Part shown: positions 1 through 9,239 of the stretch, one piece after another | Position numbering within the stretch: the first letter of the stretch is position 1 | How the letters are laid out: every line of letters starts with the position of its first letter | NCBI GenBank assembly: GCA_965262425.1 | Contig: OZ253536.1 | Coordinates: forward strand, 62,001 to 126,000 | DNA length: 64,000 bases | Direction: 5' to 3' | Origin: CAZOZZ01 sp965262425 | GTDB taxonomy: Bacteria > Acidobacteriota > Terriglobia > 20CM-2-55-15 | Made by a program: the position numbers and the translations under genes | The notes under the pieces: model-generated | What the model was told of the DNA's origin: nothing | Seen by the model: only the letters and a program-made list of their open reading frames with translations | Database searches by the model: none

Positions 1-2297
1 TGGGGCTGGTAATCGAGTTGGCCGAGGCGTTAGAAGCGGCTCACGCCCAGGGGATCGTACATCGGGATATCAAGCCCGGGAATATCTTCATCACCGAACG
101 TGGGCACGCGAAAATTCTAGACTTTGGTCTGGCGAAGCTGAAGCCGCCTGGAACGACGATCGACGACCGGACGACCCGGACGGACCTGACAATTTCGGGA
201 GCGACGCTCGGTACGGTTGCCTACATGTCGCCCGAGCAAGCTTTGGGTAAGGAACTGGATCTTCGGACAGACCTGTTCTCACTCGGCGTCGTGCTCTACG
301 AGTCCGTTACGGGTAAACCGGCGTTCGCCGGTGCGACATATGCCGCACTCTTCGACGAAATCCTGCACAAGGTGCCGGCAGAACCCGTGAGTTCTAACGT
401 TACCGCTGGGCTTTGGTTCGTGATTAGCAAGCTGCTGGAGAAGGAGCGCGATGCACGCTACAAGGACGCTGGAGACCTGCGGTCGGATCTTACCCGAATA
501 CGATCGGACGTCGCATCGGGGAGAGTCTGGCAGTCCGTGGGCGGAGGACGAAAAGCGGCTCTCCAGCTCAGGATCGTCGCGGAAGTCGGCGGCATTCTGG
601 CAGTCATCGGGTTAGGTTTTTTCTTTCTCTTTCCTCGTGCCGCGGAACCTCGGTTCTCGAAACTCGGCGCAACCGTGACCCGATTGACGTCCCAGCCGGG
701 TCCGGAGCTTTACTCCAGCCTGTCACCCGACGGCCGCTCGATTTTGTACGCAAAGGAGACGACTCCGGGCAATCTCGACATCTATCTTCAAAGAGTCGGT
801 GGCCAGAGTGTGACCAACCTGACTGCGGATTCCCAGGAATCGGACATGCAGCCGCGATTCTCCCCGGACGGTGAATACATTGCGTTTCAATCGAATCGAG
901 ACGGGGGAGGAATTTTTGTGATGGGTGCGACCGGCGAATCAGTAAGACGCCGGAGCGACTTTGGCTTTAATCCGGTCTGGTCGCCCGATGGCGCCGAGAT
1001 CCTCTTTGCCACAGAATCCGTCCAGAATCCCAGAAGCAGAATCGGCGCGAGCGAGCTCTGGAGGATTCGATTCCAAAACGGGGAGCCGAGGCAGGTCTTC
1101 GGCGGGGACGCGGTCCAACCCCACTGGTCGCCGGATGGTTCCCGCATCGCCTACTGGGCGATCAGTGGTGGACAGCGCGACATCTGGACGATGCCGGTGG
1201 ACGGGGGTGAGCCGGTTCGAGTGACCGACGGGCCGGCGGTGGATTGGAATCCGGTCTGGTCTCCGGATGGCCAGTATCTCTATTTCTCGAGCGATCGTAG
1301 CGGGAGCATGAACCTGTTGCGTGTTCGCATCGACCTGGAAACAGGGCAGACGATGGACGAGCCGGAGGCCGTCACTACGGGCGTGGCTGGCGACAGCATG
1401 CACCTGACACTTTCCTCCGACGGGAAGCGAATCGCATATGGGATCGAGAACAGCCGCGCCAACATCATGCGGGTCGAGTTCGACCCTTTGAAACGCGCGA
1501 CCGTGGGGGCGCCTGTGTCCGTCACTGAAGGATCGCTGTCGGTTGGAGCCGTCGAACTGTCCCCGAACGGGGAGCTACTTGCGTTCTACAGGACCGGATC
1601 GCAGGAAGATCTTTTCGTCAGTCAGGCCGACGGCACCGGCCTGCGACAATTGACGGACGATCGGTATTTCGATCGGTATCCGCGGTGGTCTCCAGACGGG
1701 AGCAGAATCAGTTTCTACTCCAACCGTGGCGGTAGCTACCAGCTCTGGATCATCAACCCGGACGGGAGCGGGCTTCGGCGATTGACCAACGACCCATCCG
1801 AGCCGATCTACACGATCTGGTCTCCGGACGGCTCCAGACTGGCATACACCGACTTTCTTACCGGGTCTTTTATCATGGAGTTGGGAACGCCCTGGGAAGA
1901 ACAGTCACCTTTGGAGTTGTCTCCCCTGACAGGGGGAAGTGAGTTCTTCGCTCCGTGGTCGTGGTCGCCGGACGGGCGATGGCTGGCCGGCCACGGCACC
2001 GATCCAACCCGGACGCCGAGAGACAGTGGGATTTACGCCTATTCCTTTGAGTCCGGCGAATATGAAAGGCTGGCAGACACGGGTTCCCATCCGCGTTGGC
2101 TCGGTGACAGCCGGACCGTGGTCTTCGCCCGAGGTGGCGGGATCAGTACGCTGGATCGGATAACGAAAGAGATTCGAGAGGTGTTGCCGGGTCCGGGTCC
2201 GGCTCTGCCGATGCCATCCTCCGACGACCGGACAATCTATTATCGTCATACTCCCCCGACACAGACAGATATCTGGCTGATCACTATTCCGGAATGA
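1..2297 (+). CDS. Membrane Ser/Thr protein kinase with TolB-like propeller (5' partial)
   Basis: Hanks-type serine/threonine kinase fused to a sensor-like beta-propeller. The frame is open from the first bases of the window, so the start and the P-loop lobe are missing. Numbering from the TTG at 18, the catalytic loop HRDIKPGN is at 15-22 and DFG at 35-37, followed by MSPEQ of the activation segment, so the visible lobe looks active. One hydrophobic segment at about 186-206 separates the cytoplasmic kinase from roughly 550 extracytoplasmic residues with repeated WSPDG-type blades, as in TolB/WD40-like propellers. The architecture is common in Acidobacteriota. The ligand and the kinase substrates cannot be read from sequence. 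The gene is followed by a REPIN and then an oppositely regulated PadR-permease pair, so it is probably its own unit. Confidence 0.9.
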   Translation, partial: GLVIELAEALEAAHAQGIVHRDIKPGNIFITERGHAKILDFGLAKLKPPGTTIDDRTTRTDLTISGATLGTVAYMSPEQALGKELDLRTDLFSLGVVLYESVTGKPAFAGATYAALFDEILHKVPAEPVSSNVTAGLWFVISKLLEKERDARYKDAGDLRSDLTRIRSDVASGRVWQSVGGGRKAALQLRIVAEVGGILAVIGLGFFFLFPRAAEPRFSKLGATVTRLTSQPGPELYSSLSPDGRSILYAKETTPGNLDIYLQRVGGQSVTNLTADSQESDMQPRFSPDGEYIAFQSNRDGGGIFVMGATGESVRRRSDFGFNPVWSPDGAEILFATESVQNPRSRIGASELWRIRFQNGEPRQVFGGDAVQPHWSPDGSRIAYWAISGGQRDIWTMPVDGGEPVRVTDGPAVDWNPVWSPDGQYLYFSSDRSGSMNLLRVRIDLETGQTMDEPEAVTTGVAGDSMHLTLSSDGKRIAYGIENSRANIMRVEFDPLKRATVGAPVSVTEGSLSVGAVELSPNGELLAFYRTGSQEDLFVSQADGTGLRQLTDDRYFDRYPRWSPDGSRISFYSNRGGSYQLWIINPDGSGLRRLTNDPSEPIYTIWSPDGSRLAYTDFLTGSFIMELGTPWEEQSPLELSPLTGGSEFFAPWSWSPDGRWLAGHGTDPTRTPRDSGIYAYSFESGEYERLADTGSHPRWLGDSRTVVFARGGGISTLDRITKEIREVLPGPGPALPMPSSDDRTIYYRHTPPTQTDIWLITIPE

Positions 2298-2373
2298 CTC
2301 ATTCCACTGTCCCGGTAAACTTTTCCCAACAAGCTGGCGAACACCCTTTCGGTAGCCATACCTTCACCCGCAT

Positions 2374-2457
2374 CTAATTCGGGGACGGAGGCGTAATCAT
2401 CTAAACACTCATAACACGAGGGTTACTAGAGGAATGACGCCTCCGTCCCCGAATTAG
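2374..2457. repeat. REPIN (pair of inverted GGGGACGGAGG REPs), copy A
   Basis: Two REP arms face each other. The left arm (2375-2397) reads TAATTCGGGGACGGAGGCGT, and the right arm (2436-2457) is its reverse complement, with a loop of about 40 bases between. The same arms recur near 5.58, 8.1, 49.1, 62.2, 62.3 and 63.2 kb, and a RAYT transposase that could mobilise them is at 62359-63033. This copy fills much of the gap between the kinase and the PadR gene. Confidence 0.9.
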
Positions 2458-2489
2458 ATCTATTAATATCGATTTCGATAAGAATGTGT

Positions 2490-2518
2490 TTGACAATCAG
2501 ATGCTAGATATTTAGCAT
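2490..2518 (+). promoter_or_regulatory. Promoter with overlapping PadR-type operator
   Basis: TTGACA at 2490-2495 is followed after 17 bases by TAGCAT at 2513-2518, giving a good sigma-70-like promoter upstream of the PadR gene. The perfect dyad ATGCTA-GATATT-TAGCAT (2501-2518) covers the -10 box and is a likely autoregulatory PadR operator. A second, wider inverted repeat (TATCGATTTCGATAAGAA at 2467-2484 against 2520-2537) flanks it. The regulatory role is inferred from position. Confidence 0.6.
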
Positions 2519-2546
2519 GTTCTTATCGTTTTCGATAGGAGAGGTC

Positions 2547-2879
2547 ATGCCCGAACGAAAGACGAACCTTCTCAGAGGATCCCTCGAACTGCTGACGTTG
2601 AAGGCAGTCAGTCTTGAGCCGCTGCATGGGGTAGGCATCGCGCGACGCATCCGACAGATCACAAATGAAACGGTGGACGTGAGCTACGGCTCCCTGTTTC
2701 CCGCTTTGCACCGTATGGAAGAGAAAGGGTGGGTCCTCGCCGAGTGGAAATTGTCAGAACACAACCGCAAGGCTAAGTATTACGGGCTGACAAAGACCGG
2801 CCGCAAACAACTTCAAGTGGAAGAACGTGACTGGAAGCGCGTGGTCCAGGCCGTGACCATGGCCCTCCGATCGAGTTAA
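2547..2879 (+). CDS. PadR family transcriptional regulator
   Basis: 110-residue winged-helix repressor of the PadR family. It carries the typical N-terminal GSLELLTLKAV, the recognition region with YGSLFPALHRMEEKGW, and the wing segment KAKYYGLTKTGRKQL, with no C-terminal extension. The ATG at 2547 is chosen because AGGAG lies just upstream; an in-frame upstream start at 2517 would add ten residues that overlap the operator. It ends 11 bases before the ADOP permease gene, the usual pairing in which PadR controls an adjacent MacB/FtsX permease. The dyad at 2501-2518 is the probable binding site. The inducer is unknown. Confidence 0.92.
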   Translation: MPERKTNLLRGSLELLTLKAVSLEPLHGVGIARRIRQITNETVDVSYGSLFPALHRMEEKGWVLAEWKLSEHNRKAKYYGLTKTGRKQLQVEERDWKRVVQAVTMALRSS

Positions 2880-2890
2880 GGGAGGCGAAC

Positions 2891-5524
2891 GTGAAATTAA
2901 GCCGCATCGTCAGCCTGTTTCGCAACCTCGTTTCCAGAGAACGGGTCGCGAAACTCCTCGACGAGGAATTGCTATCGAGTCTCGACATCCTGACGCGGGA
3001 CAAGATCGAAGAGGGCATGGACTCGGTTGAAGCACGGCGTCAGGCAGCCATCGAGCTTGGCGGCGTAGAGCAAATCAAGGAGCAGGTCTGGACGGCGAAG
3101 ATGGGATCTTCGATTCAAGCCTTCGGGAGTGACATCCGGTACGGTCTGAGGCGGCTTGCGAAAGAGCCGACGTTTACCGCCGGTGTTGTCGTTACCGTGG
3201 CTCTGGGGATCGGTGCCACAACCGCCGTCGTGACGGTCGTGGACGCGATCCTGTTACGGCCGCTGGCCTACCGCGAACCCGATCGGCTCGTCCGGGTCTG
3301 GGAGAACGATCGTATCAATGGAACTACCCGTGAATGGGCTTCCATACCGGATTACTTCGACTTCAAGGCCGAAAGCCGATCCTTTGAGCAGATGGGCGGC
3401 TACAACAGCGCGGACCTGACTCTCACCCCGAGTGACGGCCTGCCGGCAAAGATCGTCGCCTACAGCATCACGCACACGCTTTTTCCCATGTTCGGAGTTC
3501 AACCCATCGCGGGTCGAGGCTTTCTCCAAGAAGAAGATGTTCCGGGCGGCCCCCAGGTCATGATGATTTCCGAGAACCTGTGGCGACGACGATTCGGTTC
3601 CGATCCGGGCATGGTCGGATCTACGCTGAAAGTTGACGGTTCTGATGTCGTCGTCGTCGGAATCATGCCCCGAACTCTTCGGTTTCCCGTCCCTCGAGTC
3701 GACGCGTGGATTCCGGTCCAGGGCAGCCGAAGCACTTCTAACCCCGGCCGGCACGACTTCAGAGTCTATGGACGGTTACGGGTTGGAGTGTCACTTGAAG
3801 TGGTCCAGGAGGAGTTGGCTGCCATCGCTGCCGGTCTCGAAGAACTATATCCGGCCAACAACATCGGACGTGGTGTGGACGTGGTCTGGATGCAGGAAGA
3901 CATGACGGGAGGCGTTCGCCCGGCTCTGCTCGTGTTTCTGGCCGCCGTCGCAGTGGTCCTGCTGATCGCCTGCGCGAATGTCGCCAGCCTGCTGCTCGCG
4001 CAATCGGCTGCCCGGAACAAGGAAATCGCAATTCGGCGGGCGCTTGGCGCACGGACCATTCAGCTTGTCCGGCAGTTGCTGGCTGAAAGCGTCATTTTAT
4101 CGCTGCTTGGTGGCGCCCTTGGAACGGCGCTGGCGTACGGCGCCCTCCGTGCGCTGGTGACGCTGGACGTCGGCAACCTGCCAAGAGCAGCAGAGATTGC
4201 CCTGGACGTCCGTGTTCTGTTGTTTACGTTGTTGCTGTCTGTGGGCACGGGTCTGTTGTTCGGTCTCGCTCCGGCATGGTCCGCGGCCCGGCGGGACGCG
4301 AACGACACGCTCAAAGAAGGAGGCCGCCCTACTGAACGAGGCGGTCGCCTGCGCGACATCTTGGTTGTTGCGGAAATCGCCCTGGCGGTTCTGCTCGTGA
4401 TCAGCGCAGGCTTGTTGATTCGGAGCTTTTCGGCTCTGCTGGGAGTCGATCCAGGCTTCGACTCCGCCAACTTGACCAAGTTTGAGTTCCTCCTACCGCC
4501 AATCCGTTACCCGCTATCGTTCGCAAACTCACAGAACAGTGATCCCGTCCCGGCCTTCCAGGCGGAACTGACGGACCGCGTCCGACGACTGCCTGGAGTC
4601 GATGCCGTCGCCCTGGCCTACAGCCACCCCATGGATTCCGGCTTCACCAGCAGCTTTTTTGTCGGGGCGGTGGCGCCCCCACCCGGCCAGGGCGAGGAGG
4701 CCAGAATCCGAGCCGTGAGTGTGGATTACTTTCTTACGCTGGAAATTCCGGTGATCCGGGGGCGATCCTTCGATAACCGCGACCGACCGGAGGCTCTTCG
4801 TGTGATGGTCATAAACGAAGCCTTCCAGCGACGCTATATACCGGACGAAGATCCGATCGGAAAGTCGGTCAATGTTTTCGGGCGCCCCCACGAGGTAGTC
4901 GGGATCGTGGCTGACGTGAAGTTTCTCGGGCTCGACACCGCCGTGGCGCCGGCCCTTTATCCTCACATCGACCAGTTTTCGCTGGGCTACTTCAGCCTGC
5001 TCGTCCGAAGCGGAGTCGGTTCCGAACAGTTGATCCCTGCGGTTCAAAACCAGGTCCGGGAAATGGACCCTCAACTTGCGTTGTCCGAGATCGAGACAAT
5101 GGATCAAGTCTTTCGGAATTCGGTATCGCGGCCCCGGTTCAACACGTGGCTCCTTGGCAGTTTCGCGGCTCTCGCTCTGGGGCTTGCCGCTGTGGGAGTT
5201 TATGGAATCGTCGCCTATTCGGTTGCCCGTCGCACGCACGAGATCGGAGTCCGGATGGCCCTTGGCGCTGGCCGCGCAACCGTAGTCGGCATGGTGCTGA
5301 AGCAGGGGCTGTGGCTTGGTGCTATTAGAACGGCAGTCGGCCTGGTCGGTGCGTTCGCGCTGACGCGCCTGATGTCGGGTCTGCTCTTTGGCATCGACGT
5401 GACCGACTCCGCGACGTTCCTGGTCGTATCTGTGATTCTGGTGGGTGTTGCGCTCATCGCCAGCTACGTGCCGGCCCATCGGGCCACGCGCGTCGATCCG
5501 ATGAACGCACTTCGTTACGAGTGA
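2891..5524 (+). CDS. ADOP-type ABC transporter permease (MacB_PCD/FtsX)
   Basis: 877-residue permease of the acidobacterial duplicated orphan permease type. A short cytoplasmic N-terminal region (about 1-75, with VEARRQAAIELGGVEQIKEQ) precedes two repeats. Each repeat has a transmembrane helix, a periplasmic MacB_PCD domain (first after about residue 97) and an FtsX module of three helices; the signatures IRRALGARTIQLVRQLLAES and HEIGVRMALGAGRATVV mark the two FtsX parts. It ends with the usual VDPMNALRYE. The start is GTG at 2891 with GGGAGGCG upstream. No ATPase gene is adjacent, as the name 'orphan' implies. The substrate is unknown; roles in peptide, lipid or antibiotic handling have been suggested for the family. 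Likely co-transcribed with padR. Confidence 0.93.
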   Translation: MKLSRIVSLFRNLVSRERVAKLLDEELLSSLDILTRDKIEEGMDSVEARRQAAIELGGVEQIKEQVWTAKMGSSIQAFGSDIRYGLRRLAKEPTFTAGVVVTVALGIGATTAVVTVVDAILLRPLAYREPDRLVRVWENDRINGTTREWASIPDYFDFKAESRSFEQMGGYNSADLTLTPSDGLPAKIVAYSITHTLFPMFGVQPIAGRGFLQEEDVPGGPQVMMISENLWRRRFGSDPGMVGSTLKVDGSDVVVVGIMPRTLRFPVPRVDAWIPVQGSRSTSNPGRHDFRVYGRLRVGVSLEVVQEELAAIAAGLEELYPANNIGRGVDVVWMQEDMTGGVRPALLVFLAAVAVVLLIACANVASLLLAQSAARNKEIAIRRALGARTIQLVRQLLAESVILSLLGGALGTALAYGALRALVTLDVGNLPRAAEIALDVRVLLFTLLLSVGTGLLFGLAPAWSAARRDANDTLKEGGRPTERGGRLRDILVVAEIALAVLLVISAGLLIRSFSALLGVDPGFDSANLTKFEFLLPPIRYPLSFANSQNSDPVPAFQAELTDRVRRLPGVDAVALAYSHPMDSGFTSSFFVGAVAPPPGQGEEARIRAVSVDYFLTLEIPVIRGRSFDNRDRPEALRVMVINEAFQRRYIPDEDPIGKSVNVFGRPHEVVGIVADVKFLGLDTAVAPALYPHIDQFSLGYFSLLVRSGVGSEQLIPAVQNQVREMDPQLALSEIETMDQVFRNSVSRPRFNTWLLGSFAALALGLAAVGVYGIVAYSVARRTHEIGVRMALGAGRATVVGMVLKQGLWLGAIRTAVGLVGAFALTRLMSGLLFGIDVTDSATFLVVSVILVGVALIASYVPAHRATRVDPMNALRYE

Positions 5525-5548
5525 GCAGTGGTCCCCGCCAGAGATAAC

Positions 5549-5594
5549 GTGACAACCCTTGCGTTATGAGTGCGACGCCTCCGTCCCCGAATTA
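5549..5594. repeat. Solitary REP (half REPIN), copy B
   Basis: A single right-hand arm (ACGCCTCCGTCCCCGAATTA, 5575-5594) is preceded by the loop motif GCGTTATGAG (5561-5570), which is shared with the loops of copies near 8.18, 49.17 and (as GCGCTATGAG) 62.2 kb. The left arm is absent. It lies between the convergent ends of the ADOP permease and the GlcG-like gene. Confidence 0.85.
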
Positions 5595-5623
5595 ACTCTT
5601 ACCACTGACGGCCATTTGGAAAT

Positions 5624-6031
5624 TCATCCTTCCAGCGCCGCAATCGCGGCCATCGCGACTTGCTCATCCTGGGCCGAGGACACGCCGCTGACGCCTACCG
5701 CGCCGATCACCGCATCGTTGATCACGACGGGGCCACCTCCCTGGATCGGAACGATTCCGTCGACGGCCAGGAAGGGCGTGCGGCCGCCGGCAATCATGTC
5801 CTCCATGGCTTTCGTTGGACGTTTGAAGTTCGCCGCGGTCCGGGCCTTCCCGATCGAAACGTCGATGCTTCCCATCTGTGTCCCATCCATTTTTTGAAAC
5901 ATGATGAGGTGGGCGCCGATATCGACGATCGTGATGGCGACGTTCCAGTTGTTTGCGGACGCTTCCGCCTCGCCAGCGGCAATCATTGTCTGGGCGGCCT
6001 TGAACGTAATGAATTGCGTGGTTCCGATCAT
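5624..6031 (-). CDS. GlcG/HbpS family haem-binding-like protein
   Basis: 135-residue single-domain protein of the GlcG/HbpS (DUF336) family. Characteristic segments are the N-terminal ITFKAAQTMIAAGEAEA, the central KARTAANFKRPT, and the C-terminal GGGPVVINDAVIGAVGVSG followed by QDEQVAMAAIAAL. No signal peptide is visible, so it is probably cytoplasmic. Family members bind haem, cobalamin or small aromatic compounds, or act beside redox sensors; the ligand here cannot be deduced. It is a monocistronic minus-strand gene convergent with the ADOP permease and divergent from the histidine kinase. Confidence 0.88.
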   Translation of the reverse strand: MIGTTQFITFKAAQTMIAAGEAEASANNWNVAITIVDIGAHLIMFQKMDGTQMGSIDVSIGKARTAANFKRPTKAMEDMIAGGRTPFLAVDGIVPIQGGGPVVINDAVIGAVGVSGVSSAQDEQVAMAAIAALEG

Positions 6032-6427
6032 GGTGCCTCCGTCTGGTTATGGTGTCCGTTTCGTGGCCGGATTTGGCTGAGAATCGAGACTGCCTATCTT
6101 GCACTGTTCGCCAGGCGAATGGCAAAAATGTTGTAGCGCTCAGGCCGACTTCCGACTGCGCGTCCCCATGCCTGCGCTGTCATTGACCCCAATCCGTTCC
6201 TTCGATAACATCTACGCAGAAGTCCTATGCTCAGGATGTCTCTGGGAACACGCAGGAAGCGTTATGGTTCTACATGATCACCCGATGACTCGACTGATCC
6301 GGTCGGCATTCACGTCACGTCCCTTCGTCAATCACCGGCGGGGCGGATATCTCCAGCTCTGTACGGTCGTGCGTACTTTATCTACCAGAAAAGTCAGTTC
6401 GCCGCATCCCGTGGAAGGCGAGACGTT
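6032..6427. other. Divergent intergenic region without a recognisable gene
   Basis: Roughly 400 bases separate the GlcG-like start from the histidine kinase start. An open frame on the plus strand from about 6099 has unusual composition and no family resemblance, and is not called. The region must hold the promoters of both neighbours. GGAAGGCGAG just before the kinase GTG is its ribosome binding site. Confidence 0.5.
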
Positions 6428-8158
6428 GTGACCAGGCGGACAGAGAAGTTCAAGCTATTCGTGCGGAACGTCGTTACCGGCGGGATGTTTGACAGGTATG
6501 ACATCGAGACGACCCGCAGGATCATCATGCTGAACGTCCTGATCATTGCCGGTGTGCTGTTCCTGGTCGCCTATTCCATAGAATATGTTTACATTGCCGC
6601 CTACCGGATGGCCGTCCTGGACATGGGTGCGGCGACGATTCTCATTCTGACCGCGATCCATGTTCGAAGGACGCAGACTTACATCTTTGCCAGCAACGCT
6701 GCGATTGTGACCCTGGGGATACTGTTTCTTTATCTGACGATTGTCGGTGGATTCAACAACACCGGCTATCTCTGGGCTTTCCTCTTTCCGCTGCTTTCGG
6801 TCATCCATTTTGGGTTGAAACAAGGGACCGTTGCGATATCTCTGTTTCTCGGCGTCCTCATCTTTTTCTTCGCTTCGGACTATCCGGTGGCTGCAAGCAA
6901 CTATTCCATGGATTTCAAGACCCGGTTTATCAGTTCTCTCGTCGCCATGAGCATTTTCGCGTACGTCCACGAATATATTCGGATTGCGTTTCTAAAGGAA
7001 ATCGTGAGGCAGAATGAGGAACTCAGCAGAACCCAGAGACTCGAGTCCCTGGGCTTTCTTGCCGGCGGCATCGCTCACGATTTCAACAACATTCTTACGG
7101 GCGTGATCGGTAATCTCGGCCTGCTCGAGATCTCCATGAATGAGAACAGTCCGAATCTTAAACTAGTGACGGCCGCCAAGAAATCCGCGGAGAAATCAAA
7201 GGACCTGACCCAGCAACTGATGACTTTTTCGAGAGGCGGCGCCCCGACCAAGGAAACAACGTCGATCGAAGCGCTGTTGAGAGAGACGACCGAGTTGTCC
7301 CTGCGAGGATCGAAGATTCGGCCGGACTACGACTTCGAGGAAGGACTCTTGCCGGCGGACATTGATAAAGGTCAGATGGCCCAGGTTGTACAGAATCTGG
7401 TGATCAATGCCGATCATGCCATGCCCGATGGCGGCGTCCTGAAGGTGTCTGCGGCGAATGCCGAAGTGTCCCTCGACGACGATTCGATGAACGCGGGCCT
7501 CTACGTCAAGGTTTCAGTGGAGGACAATGGCGTCGGCATACCCGAGGATGTGGTTCAAAATGTTTTTGACGTCTACTTCACAACGAAAGAGTCCGGACAG
7601 GGATTGGGGTTGGCGATCGCCTATTCGATCGTATCAAAGCACGACGGATATTTGAGCGTTAGCTCCAGGATAGGTGTTGGCACAAAATTTGACATCTACC
7701 TTCCTGCATCGGCGAAAAGATCCGTTTCGGCCGAACTCCCGAAAAAGGTACTGGAGAGAGGAACGGGAAAGATTTTGCTCATGGATGACGACGAAATCAT
7801 TCAGAGCACCGTCGGTCGCATGCTGGAGAGTCTCGGATATGAAGTGCGCGGTGTCTTTGACGGTGTCGAAGCCATCACTGCCTACAATGTCTCACTCGAG
7901 GCCGGCGCGCCCTACGATGTCGTCATCATGGACTTGACCGTGCCGGGAAGTATGGGCGGCAAAGAAGCCGTTTCCCGGCTGCGAAAACTTCATGCCGAGG
8001 CGCGCGTTATCGTTTCAAGCGGCTATTCCAACGACCCCGTCATGGCCCACTACAAAGACTACGGATTCGACGCCAAAGTAGAGAAGCCGGTCGACCTCGG
8101 AGAACTTTCCGCGATCCTCCGCACCCTCATGCCTTCTAATTCGGGGACGGAGGCGTAA
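6428..8158 (+). CDS. Hybrid sensor histidine kinase / response regulator
   Basis: 576-residue membrane hybrid kinase. Residues about 30-190 form five or six hydrophobic helices with little periplasmic sequence. A short linker leads to the phosphoacceptor box GGIAHDFNNILTG with His217, an HATPase_c domain with an N-box around NLVINADHA and the G-box GQGLGLAIAYSIV, and a C-terminal receiver with the acidic triad at 453-455, phosphoacceptor Asp502 and Lys553. All key residues are present. It belongs to the FNN-type class that often phosphorylates its own receiver. The start is GTG at 6428 with GGAAGGCGAG upstream. The last residues SNSGTEA and the stop are encoded by the left arm of a REP, so the native C-terminus has been replaced or extended. 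Confidence 0.93.
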   Translation: MTRRTEKFKLFVRNVVTGGMFDRYDIETTRRIIMLNVLIIAGVLFLVAYSIEYVYIAAYRMAVLDMGAATILILTAIHVRRTQTYIFASNAAIVTLGILFLYLTIVGGFNNTGYLWAFLFPLLSVIHFGLKQGTVAISLFLGVLIFFFASDYPVAASNYSMDFKTRFISSLVAMSIFAYVHEYIRIAFLKEIVRQNEELSRTQRLESLGFLAGGIAHDFNNILTGVIGNLGLLEISMNENSPNLKLVTAAKKSAEKSKDLTQQLMTFSRGGAPTKETTSIEALLRETTELSLRGSKIRPDYDFEEGLLPADIDKGQMAQVVQNLVINADHAMPDGGVLKVSAANAEVSLDDDSMNAGLYVKVSVEDNGVGIPEDVVQNVFDVYFTTKESGQGLGLAIAYSIVSKHDGYLSVSSRIGVGTKFDIYLPASAKRSVSAELPKKVLERGTGKILLMDDDEIIQSTVGRMLESLGYEVRGVFDGVEAITAYNVSLEAGAPYDVVIMDLTVPGSMGGKEAVSRLRKLHAEARVIVSSGYSNDPVMAHYKDYGFDAKVEKPVDLGELSAILRTLMPSNSGTEA

Positions 8159-8219
8159 TACCTCCAGCAACCCTTTCGTTATGAGTGCTTTGTATAATTA
8201 CGCCTCCGTCCCCGAATTA
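8136..8219. repeat. REPIN copy C joining two convergent genes
   Basis: The left arm (8136-8157) overlaps the 3' end of the histidine kinase gene and supplies its TAA. The right arm (8199-8219) abuts the TGA (8220-8222) of the cytochrome gene on the other strand. The loop contains CGTTATGAG. The REPIN therefore occupies the whole space between two convergent genes and may also act as a bidirectional terminator hairpin (inferred). Confidence 0.9.
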
Positions 8220-9221
8220 TCAGGGTTCCAGGGAGGCGGTGTACGCGCCGATCGACACCAGGTCTTCCAGGGTCAGGTCGGCCACGACCTCCTTCATCAG
8301 TTCGGACCACAATCCTTTTCTCGCGCCCGTTTGGAAGTCGTACAACTGGCGGACGCTGTAACTGGGCGACCGACCGGCGAGTCCTGGCACGGGACCGAGA
8401 CCCTTCAGGTCCGGGCCGTGGCAAGTACCGCACTGGATCGTCTTGCCGCCGCCGGTTGTGGCCAACACCTTGCCTCTCTGAATGCTGCCGGGCGGCACGT
8501 AGGCGACGAATCCGGAAGCCTCGTCACGAAGCCCGGTTCTTTCCAGGTCTTCCGGCAATTCGACGATGCGTTGGCCGATAGCCTCCATGGCACCGTCCTC
8601 CGACGGCACGAACATGGCCCCGGAGACATATGGTTTCGGCACCGTGTCGGATTCGACCACCCGGATCCATGGTTTGAATGCAAAGCTGGAAAAGTATTCG
8701 GCGGCCGCCCGCACCTCCGCGTCGCTTGCGCTTTCTCCAATGGCGAGCATCGCCCTCGGCGGTCCCATTCTCGGCTCCGCACTGTTCCGAAGTCCGTTCT
8801 TGTAATCGGCCATCTGCTGGATGATATAGGCGGCGGGAAGTCCAGCCAGACCGGCGTTCTCGGGCCGACCCTGCCCGTTGGTCAGATGGCAATATCCGCA
8901 CGCACGCACTTCGGGTGCTCGGCCATGGGCGACGATCTCAGGCATCGGCGGATGGCCATCCGGGTGCCAGTCGGGCGGGTTGAACAGGTCCCTGGTTTCG
9001 CTCAACGTGAGTGCCACACTGCTTCCGGGGACGCGTCGCGGAACGCCATCGTCCGGCTCACGAGGAGGGCGCGGGACGTCCGGCGATCTGACGGGATATG
9101 CCCAGGGTGGCGGGGAGATTCCCGCTGCCGGCGTGGGATTGGACTGTTCGGTCGCCGCGAGGACTCCGAGGGAAACAGCGGAAACGACAGCAAACGTCAG
9201 GACGCGCTGGAGATTCGTCAT
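8220..9221 (-). CDS. Secreted dihaem cytochrome c
   Basis: 333-residue exported cytochrome. A signal peptide (about 1-23, LTFAVVSAVSLGVLAA) precedes two class I-like haem domains with CGYCH (C108-C111-H112) and CGTCH (C264-C267-H268). Methionines downstream of each motif could serve as distal ligands. Both domains resemble the c553/c4-type 'cytochrome c, mono- and diheme variants' used in periplasmic electron transfer. It starts 19 bases after the stop of the frameshifted ADOP permease gene on the same strand, so the two may be read together. The electron donor and acceptor are not evident from context. Confidence 0.9.
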   Translation of the reverse strand: MTNLQRVLTFAVVSAVSLGVLAATEQSNPTPAAGISPPPWAYPVRSPDVPRPPREPDDGVPRRVPGSSVALTLSETRDLFNPPDWHPDGHPPMPEIVAHGRAPEVRACGYCHLTNGQGRPENAGLAGLPAAYIIQQMADYKNGLRNSAEPRMGPPRAMLAIGESASDAEVRAAAEYFSSFAFKPWIRVVESDTVPKPYVSGAMFVPSEDGAMEAIGQRIVELPEDLERTGLRDEASGFVAYVPPGSIQRGKVLATTGGGKTIQCGTCHGPDLKGLGPVPGLAGRSPSYSVRQLYDFQTGARKGLWSELMKEVVADLTLEDLVSIGAYTASLEP

Positions 9222-9239
9222 TTGGTTAGCTCCTTATTA

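Noticed and set aside
6099..6431. 110-codon frame before the histidine kinase
   Set aside because: There is no ribosome site, no homology, Cys/His/Arg-rich composition and overlap with the kinase start.
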